Part shown: piece by piece, positions 59,966 to 64,000 of the stretch
How positions within the stretch are numbered: position 1 is the first letter of the stretch
Layout of the letters: each line of letters opens with the position of its first letter
NCBI RefSeq assembly: GCF_001642835.1
Contig: NZ_LXEI01000014.1
Coordinates: forward strand, 1 to 64,000
Direction: 5' to 3'
Source: Pseudotamlana agarivorans
GTDB taxonomy: Bacteria > Bacteroidota > Bacteroidia > Flavobacteriales > Flavobacteriaceae
DNA: 64,000 nucleotides
Program-made: the position numbers and the translations under genes
The notes under the pieces: model-generated
What the model was told of the DNA's origin: nothing
The model's input: only the letters and a program-made list of their open reading frames with translations
The model's database searches: none

Positions 59966-61810
59966 TTACAACATATTCGTTAACAAAAACGTGGCTGTTA
60001 ACCAAAGAATTATACTTAGTATTCCGCCAATTATAAAAAAGTGTTTAAACTTATAATTACCCACGCTATAAATTAAGGTATTGGTTTGATAGCCTACAGG
60101 TGTAAAAAAGCTAAAATTTGAAGCAAACAATACCGTAAGAATAAACGGTGTATAATCGAGATCCATTCCTTGAGCCACTGCCATAGCAATGGGTGTCATG
60201 ATAATGGCTGTGGCATTATTACTAATACCACCACTCATAAACATGGTAATAAAAAACAACACGCCTATAATGACATATTTCGACTGACCGCTTAACAATC
60301 CTAATAGTTGTTCTGAAATCCACATATCGGCGCCTGTATTATGCATGGCTACACCTAAAGGAATCATGCCTGCCAACAGGAAAAATATTTGCCAATTAAC
60401 CTTCTTGTAAACTTTTTCTAAATCCAAATTCTTGGTTAACAACAAAACCCCCACCCCGGTTAATGCACTAACCATAATGGACAACAAACCACTTGCCGCC
60501 ATGCCTACCACGGCGACTAAAACCGCTAGTGAAAAGTATTTTTTAAACTTAGAAGGCTGTTCCACCTCATCAAACTCCTGAAGCATCACCACATTTTCCA
60601 TACTTTCAAAGGCTAACATTTTTTCTTTAGAAACTTCTACAAGCAAACGATCGCCAGCTTTGAGCAACAATTTATCGGTGCTATTTCTAATCATGCGTTC
60701 TTTAAAGTGAGTAAGTGTTTTTCGTTTTTTAATAGCTATTGGCGTAGCATCCTGAAGCATAAAATAACGTAGCTCACCCAGAGTTTTCCCTAACAAAATA
60801 GCGCCTGGAAGCATGAGAAGCTCTACAAAAACGCGGTTATTTAACTCAAATTCTTCTGTTTCAGCTTGAACTTGATCTTCGTCTTTAGATGCTACTGCAG
60901 TCTGATAATAAACATCTACTTTATCTTTATCGCAAATATCTAGATTCTCCGACTGGTTAATACGCGATAAATTTTCCAAATCACAAACCAAAACCAATTC
61001 ATCACCTGCTTTAAGTGTGATGTATTTACCTGGCGCATTGTGCACACGATTTTTACGTATAAGTTTTAACAGAGACACATCTGGATTGTTATACAGAAAT
61101 CCATCTTTAATTTTTTTTCCAACGAGTGCAGATTCGGTATTAATTTTAACATGGGTAAAATATTCTTCGATATGATAATTCTCATTCAGGTTTTTCTGCT
61201 TTTCTCGAGGCAACCATTTTAAACAAATGGTTAAGTATACCATAGAAATCCCTAGAAAAGTAAGCCCAAGCCAGGTAAACTCAAAAAAGCCCAAACGTTC
61301 AGCTCCCAAATTACTAGATACCGAATTCACTATTAAATTGGTAGAGGTCCCCATTAAGGTACACGATCCTCCTAATATCCCTGCAAAAGAAATGGGCAAC
61401 AGTAATTTAGACTGTGGGACATTAAATTTTTCGGATAGCTGATTTACAATTTTAATAAAAACAATAACAACAGCAGTAGTGCTAATAAATGCAGAAATAC
61501 AGGCGCTTACAAACATAAAAATGGGTGCCATCACGGCGAGCGGTAGCGACTTCACCTTTCCCATGCCCGAAGTAAGCCAATGAATAACGCCGTTTTCCTC
61601 CATGGCAATGGCTAAAATCATAAGGGCCAAAACAGCAATAGTCGCACTGTTTGAAAAACCACTTATCCCCTCTTCTGGTGTAACTAACCCCAATAAAACA
61701 AGAGATATGATGATAAAAAAAGCGATTTTATCAATAGGAAATACTTCAAATACAAACAAGAGTATGGTTGTAAGAAGCACGACAAACATTAAAATAATTT
61801 CCCATGTCAT
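59966..61810 (-). CDS. SLC13/DASS-family transporter with two TrkA-C domains (614 aa)
   Basis: About ten TM helices split into an N-terminal set (~1-200) and a C-terminal set (~415-614). Between them lie two RCK_C/TrkA-C domains: VGKKIKDGFLYNNPDVSLLK (~225-300), and LGKTLGELRYFMLQDATPIA (~345-420). Transport motifs include STTAVVIVFIKIVNQLSEKF, GGSCTLMGTSTNLIVNSVSS and SGGISNNATAIIMTPIAMAV. It probably moves sodium with a dicarboxylate, sulfate or similar anion; substrate not readable. MscS follows 11 nt downstream. Confidence 0.92.
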   Translation of the reverse strand: MTWEIILMFVVLLTTILLFVFEVFPIDKIAFFIIISLVLLGLVTPEEGISGFSNSATIAVLALMILAIAMEENGVIHWLTSGMGKVKSLPLAVMAPIFMFVSACISAFISTTAVVIVFIKIVNQLSEKFNVPQSKLLLPISFAGILGGSCTLMGTSTNLIVNSVSSNLGAERLGFFEFTWLGLTFLGISMVYLTICLKWLPREKQKNLNENYHIEEYFTHVKINTESALVGKKIKDGFLYNNPDVSLLKLIRKNRVHNAPGKYITLKAGDELVLVCDLENLSRINQSENLDICDKDKVDVYYQTAVASKDEDQVQAETEEFELNNRVFVELLMLPGAILLGKTLGELRYFMLQDATPIAIKKRKTLTHFKERMIRNSTDKLLLKAGDRLLVEVSKEKMLAFESMENVVMLQEFDEVEQPSKFKKYFSLAVLVAVVGMAASGLLSIMVSALTGVGVLLLTKNLDLEKVYKKVNWQIFFLLAGMIPLGVAMHNTGADMWISEQLLGLLSGQSKYVIIGVLFFITMFMSGGISNNATAIIMTPIAMAVAQGMDLDYTPFILTVLFASNFSFFTPVGYQTNTLIYSVGNYKFKHFFIIGGILSIILWLTATFLLTNML

Positions 61811-61873
61811 AAGCTAAAACACATGTATTAGAACTCTATTATTTATCAAACAAACAACAATTTAGCCAACCCT

Positions 61874-62515
61874 CTAAAAAGTACGGGTGGCGTCCACCAA
61901 ACGCTTTAATTCTGCATATTCTAAAGACTTCCCAAAAAGTGCTTGCTGCGGTTCCATGATATTCGAATGGCTTAAATCGCCAATATAAAACGCATCAAAA
62001 CCTATATCTTCTATAAGTTGTATGGCTAATTTTTTTCCTTGTGACTCCTGAGTCGCAAACGGAATAGCCATTTTATGTTTACTTCGGAAAGCTTTCTGCT
62101 CCAAATCTTCAGGATTTAAAGAATTAAAAGCCTTAACCGTTTTGGCCGTTCCAAACTTAATGGCTGTATACTCTGAAGCATTGTAATTCGCGTTTAACAC
62201 TTCTGTCGCCAACTCGCCATCGTTTTCAGGGTCTGGGTTTGTGGCATCAATAATTACATTATTTTCATAATTACCGGCATACAATTCGGCTATTTGATGC
62301 ATAGTGTGAAATGGCATGGCCAATAAATAGGCATCCGTTTGGGCTTTAAAAATAGCATTCAAACTCAACCCTACAGCATCATGCCCCGCATTTTCCACCA
62401 ATCCTCGTAACTCATCCGGATGTTTAGAACCAAACAATATCTCATGGCCTGCTTTCGCCCAATGTTTTCCTAAACTCCCTGCAATCTTTCCTTTTCCTAT
62501 AATGCCTATTGTCAT
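61874..62515 (-). CDS. NADPH-dependent F420-reductase-like oxidoreductase (213 aa)
   Basis: The start is set at 62515 (MTIGIIGKGKIAGSLG), where the Rossmann motif begins; the frame opens 9 codons earlier. Motifs: GIIGKGKIAGSLGKHWAKAG (GxGxxG), EILFGSKHPDELRGL, AYLLAMPFHTMHQIAEL, VIIDATNPDPENDGELATEV. The family reduces coenzyme F420 or related substrates with NADPH. Bacteroidota mostly lack F420, so another substrate is likely. Confidence 0.85.
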   Translation of the reverse strand: MTIGIIGKGKIAGSLGKHWAKAGHEILFGSKHPDELRGLVENAGHDAVGLSLNAIFKAQTDAYLLAMPFHTMHQIAELYAGNYENNVIIDATNPDPENDGELATEVLNANYNASEYTAIKFGTAKTVKAFNSLNPEDLEQKAFRSKHKMAIPFATQESQGKKLAIQLIEDIGFDAFYIGDLSHSNIMEPQQALFGKSLEYAELKRLVDATRTF

Positions 62516-62622
62516 GATTTCTTTTCTAAAAATTACGCTCATAAAAGTTAATCATCATCTCTTAATCCCATTAGCTTGATGCCTTAAAATCTTAGTCCAA
62601 AAGAAGCATGCGATTTAAGTTT

Positions 62623-63648
62623 CTACAACGTATGCTCCTCACCTTTACCATATTCCTTCTTATAAATTCGAACAATAATTAAAAACAAGCTAATTAATAA
62701 TGGTCCGAAAATTAATCCCACAAAACCAAATAATGGTAATCCAATTATAACCCCTAGAAGGGTAATTAAAGGATGCACATCGTCTAACCTTCTTAGCACG
62801 AATAAGCGAATTAAATTATCGGTAGACCCAACTACCACAATACCATAAATTAAAATACCCCAAGCTTGAAATGGACTTCCATTAGATAACATTAATATAA
62901 AAACAGGTAGTGTTCCCAACATACTACCAATAAAAGGAACCATAGATCCAAAAGTGACAATAGCACCCCAAAAAAACGGATTTTCAACACCAAAAATAAA
63001 AAAACCAACAAGGGCTACTACCCCTTGTGCTAAGGCTACTAATGGAATTCCTAAGGCATTGGCCTTAACCATTTGACGGGTTTCTGTTCCTATAATTTTC
63101 AGACTAGAATCACTAATAGGAATATAATCATACAAGGATTCTCTTAATTGTTTTCTATTGGTTAACATGTAATACAACAAAAAATACATGATGGAAATGG
63201 TGATAAACGTATTGAAGGTCCCGCCTACTAAACCTTGTAGGTTTTCAGAAAGCCAACCTGAGACCGCTTGAGGATCAAACTGTGAGGTTATGTCGTAACC
63301 AAATCGCGTTTCGATGGCATCTAATTGGGATTCAACAACAGCAATAACTTTCTCTGAATTATCTACAGCCGCACCAATTTTATTACCCAACATCATCACG
63401 ATACCAGCTACTGGAAGTAAAATAACCATAAAAGACATAAACATGAGTAATCCTGCCGCCCAATTAGGAGACCAGCCCTTCTTTTTTACAAGTGTGGACA
63501 TGAGTTTCCTAAGCAAAACATGCATGATAATTGCGCCCAAAACGCCTGACAAATAAGGCGCCATTTCTTTAAAAATTAAGCCCCCAATAAGCAGTATGAG
63601 AAGCAAAATAAAAATTTGACGAATTATTCTTGGTTGTATCATATTCAT
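62623..63648 (-). CDS. AI-2E/PerM-family membrane transporter (341 aa)
   Basis: Seven to eight TM helices, including IRQIFILLLILLIGGLIFKE, SGVLGAIIMHVLLRKLMSTL, FMVILLPVAGIVMMLGNKIG and VGLIFGPLLISLFLIIVRIY. The conserved AI-2E segments GFFIFGVENPFFWGAIVTFG and PFIGSMLGTLPVFILML are present. Members export or take up diverse small molecules or Na+; role here unknown. The DUF7218-like gene lies 23 bp upstream. Confidence 0.92.
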   Translation of the reverse strand: MNMIQPRIIRQIFILLLILLIGGLIFKEMAPYLSGVLGAIIMHVLLRKLMSTLVKKKGWSPNWAAGLLMFMSFMVILLPVAGIVMMLGNKIGAAVDNSEKVIAVVESQLDAIETRFGYDITSQFDPQAVSGWLSENLQGLVGGTFNTFITISIMYFLLYYMLTNRKQLRESLYDYIPISDSSLKIIGTETRQMVKANALGIPLVALAQGVVALVGFFIFGVENPFFWGAIVTFGSMVPFIGSMLGTLPVFILMLSNGSPFQAWGILIYGIVVVGSTDNLIRLFVLRRLDDVHPLITLLGVIIGLPLFGFVGLIFGPLLISLFLIIVRIYKKEYGKGEEHTL

Positions 63649-63671
63649 ATATATGTGGTTAGTACTATTAA

Positions 63672-63908
63672 TTAATGGTTTCTTAAAGCCTTTATAAGTT
63701 GTTGTTTATTCATTTTAGAACGCCCTTCGATGCCTATTTTTTTAGCTTGTTCATATAAATCTGCTTTGGTACGTTCCTCATAAGCCTTGGCTTTACCTCC
63801 CTTTACGCCAGCATCGGGAGTGTTGGCTATTCTTGCCGACTTTTCTTTACTGTACCCCTTTTCTCGTAAGGCTTCATATTGTGCTTCATTTTTTATAATC
63901 GCTGCCAT
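63672..63908 (-). CDS. Small Rho-N-like DNA/RNA-binding protein (DUF7218-like, 78 aa)
   Basis: N-terminal AIIKNEAQYEALREKGYSKE-KSARIANTP resembles the family fold. The C-terminal TKADLYEQAKKIGIEGRSKM-NKQQLIKALRNH is a Rho termination factor N-terminal / SAP-like motif. Probably binds nucleic acid. It lies 23 bp before the AI-2E transporter gene in the same direction. Confidence 0.82.
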   Translation of the reverse strand: MAAIIKNEAQYEALREKGYSKEKSARIANTPDAGVKGGKAKAYEERTKADLYEQAKKIGIEGRSKMNKQQLIKALRNH

Positions 63909-64000
63909 ATCGCTTCGTTTTTTAGTTCTTTTTAAGCTCGTAACTACAAATATTCATTTAAAATAGAAACCGCCTTAACCTTATCACACAAAACATGAAC

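Overview
The window is AT-rich and comes from a member of the Bacteroidota, most likely a marine or environmental Flavobacteriaceae. The evidence is promoters of the TTG/TAnnTTTG type, Bacteroidota-style tyrosine integrases with arm-binding domains, a Bacteroidota histone-H1-like protein, the coaX/outer-membrane-protein/TPR/lptC gene order, and two copies of a structured RNA that I take to be the Flavo-1 motif. I cannot name the species.

Layout. (1) 1-430: a structured RNA and a histone-H1-like gene. (2) 606-13454: a genomic island ending at the 3' end of tRNA-Pro. It holds an IntDOT-like tyrosine recombinase and two probable anti-phage loci: a Cap4-nuclease/STAND NTPase giant (2155 aa, Avs-like) with a 226-aa partner, and an apparently undescribed pair, a GHKL ATPase plus a protein with two degenerate phosphoribosyltransferase-like folds. 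The left end of this island is not visible. (3) 13455-22910: core genes, nearly all on the minus strand: tRNA-Pro, trxB, a PpiD-like foldase, a CNNM/CorC membrane protein, lptC, a TPR protein, an outer-membrane protein and coaX; tRNA-Phe follows on the plus strand. (4) 22899-42958: a complete integrated element of about 20.04 kb in tRNA-Phe, bounded by a perfect 19-bp direct repeat. It carries an integrase, an excisionase-like HTH protein, a VirE-N/primase-like protein, iteron-like repeats and a structured 114-nt element on the right, and an XRE regulator on the left. The cargo is a type I restriction-modification locus (half-HsdS, HsdM, HsdS, HsdR) interleaved with small unknown genes, DUF3800, a zinc metallopeptidase and a UDG-fold protein, plus several envelope proteins of unknown role. 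There is no relaxase, conjugation gene or virion gene, so it resembles a phage satellite or a minimal integrative element more than an ICE. (5) 42959-64000: core genes dominated by stress and envelope functions: GH25 muramidase, DUF2383, hemerythrin, holin-X and YtxH proteins, an aldehyde dehydrogenase, a GH3 acyl-adenylate enzyme, a copper-binding four-helix protein, a peroxiredoxin, AraC regulators, an AraC/response-regulator/histidine-kinase operon, an MscS channel, an SLC13 transporter and an AI-2E transporter.

How it fits together: two tRNA genes (Pro and Phe) less than 10 kb apart have each received an island loaded with defence genes. Both islands carry pairs of short repeats spaced 12 bp apart near their ends, which look like integrase arm sites. 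The tRNA-Phe element brings its own terminator next to the tRNA, while the original perfect-palindrome terminator now lies beyond its right end.

All functional calls rest on reading motifs by eye. No database search was run.
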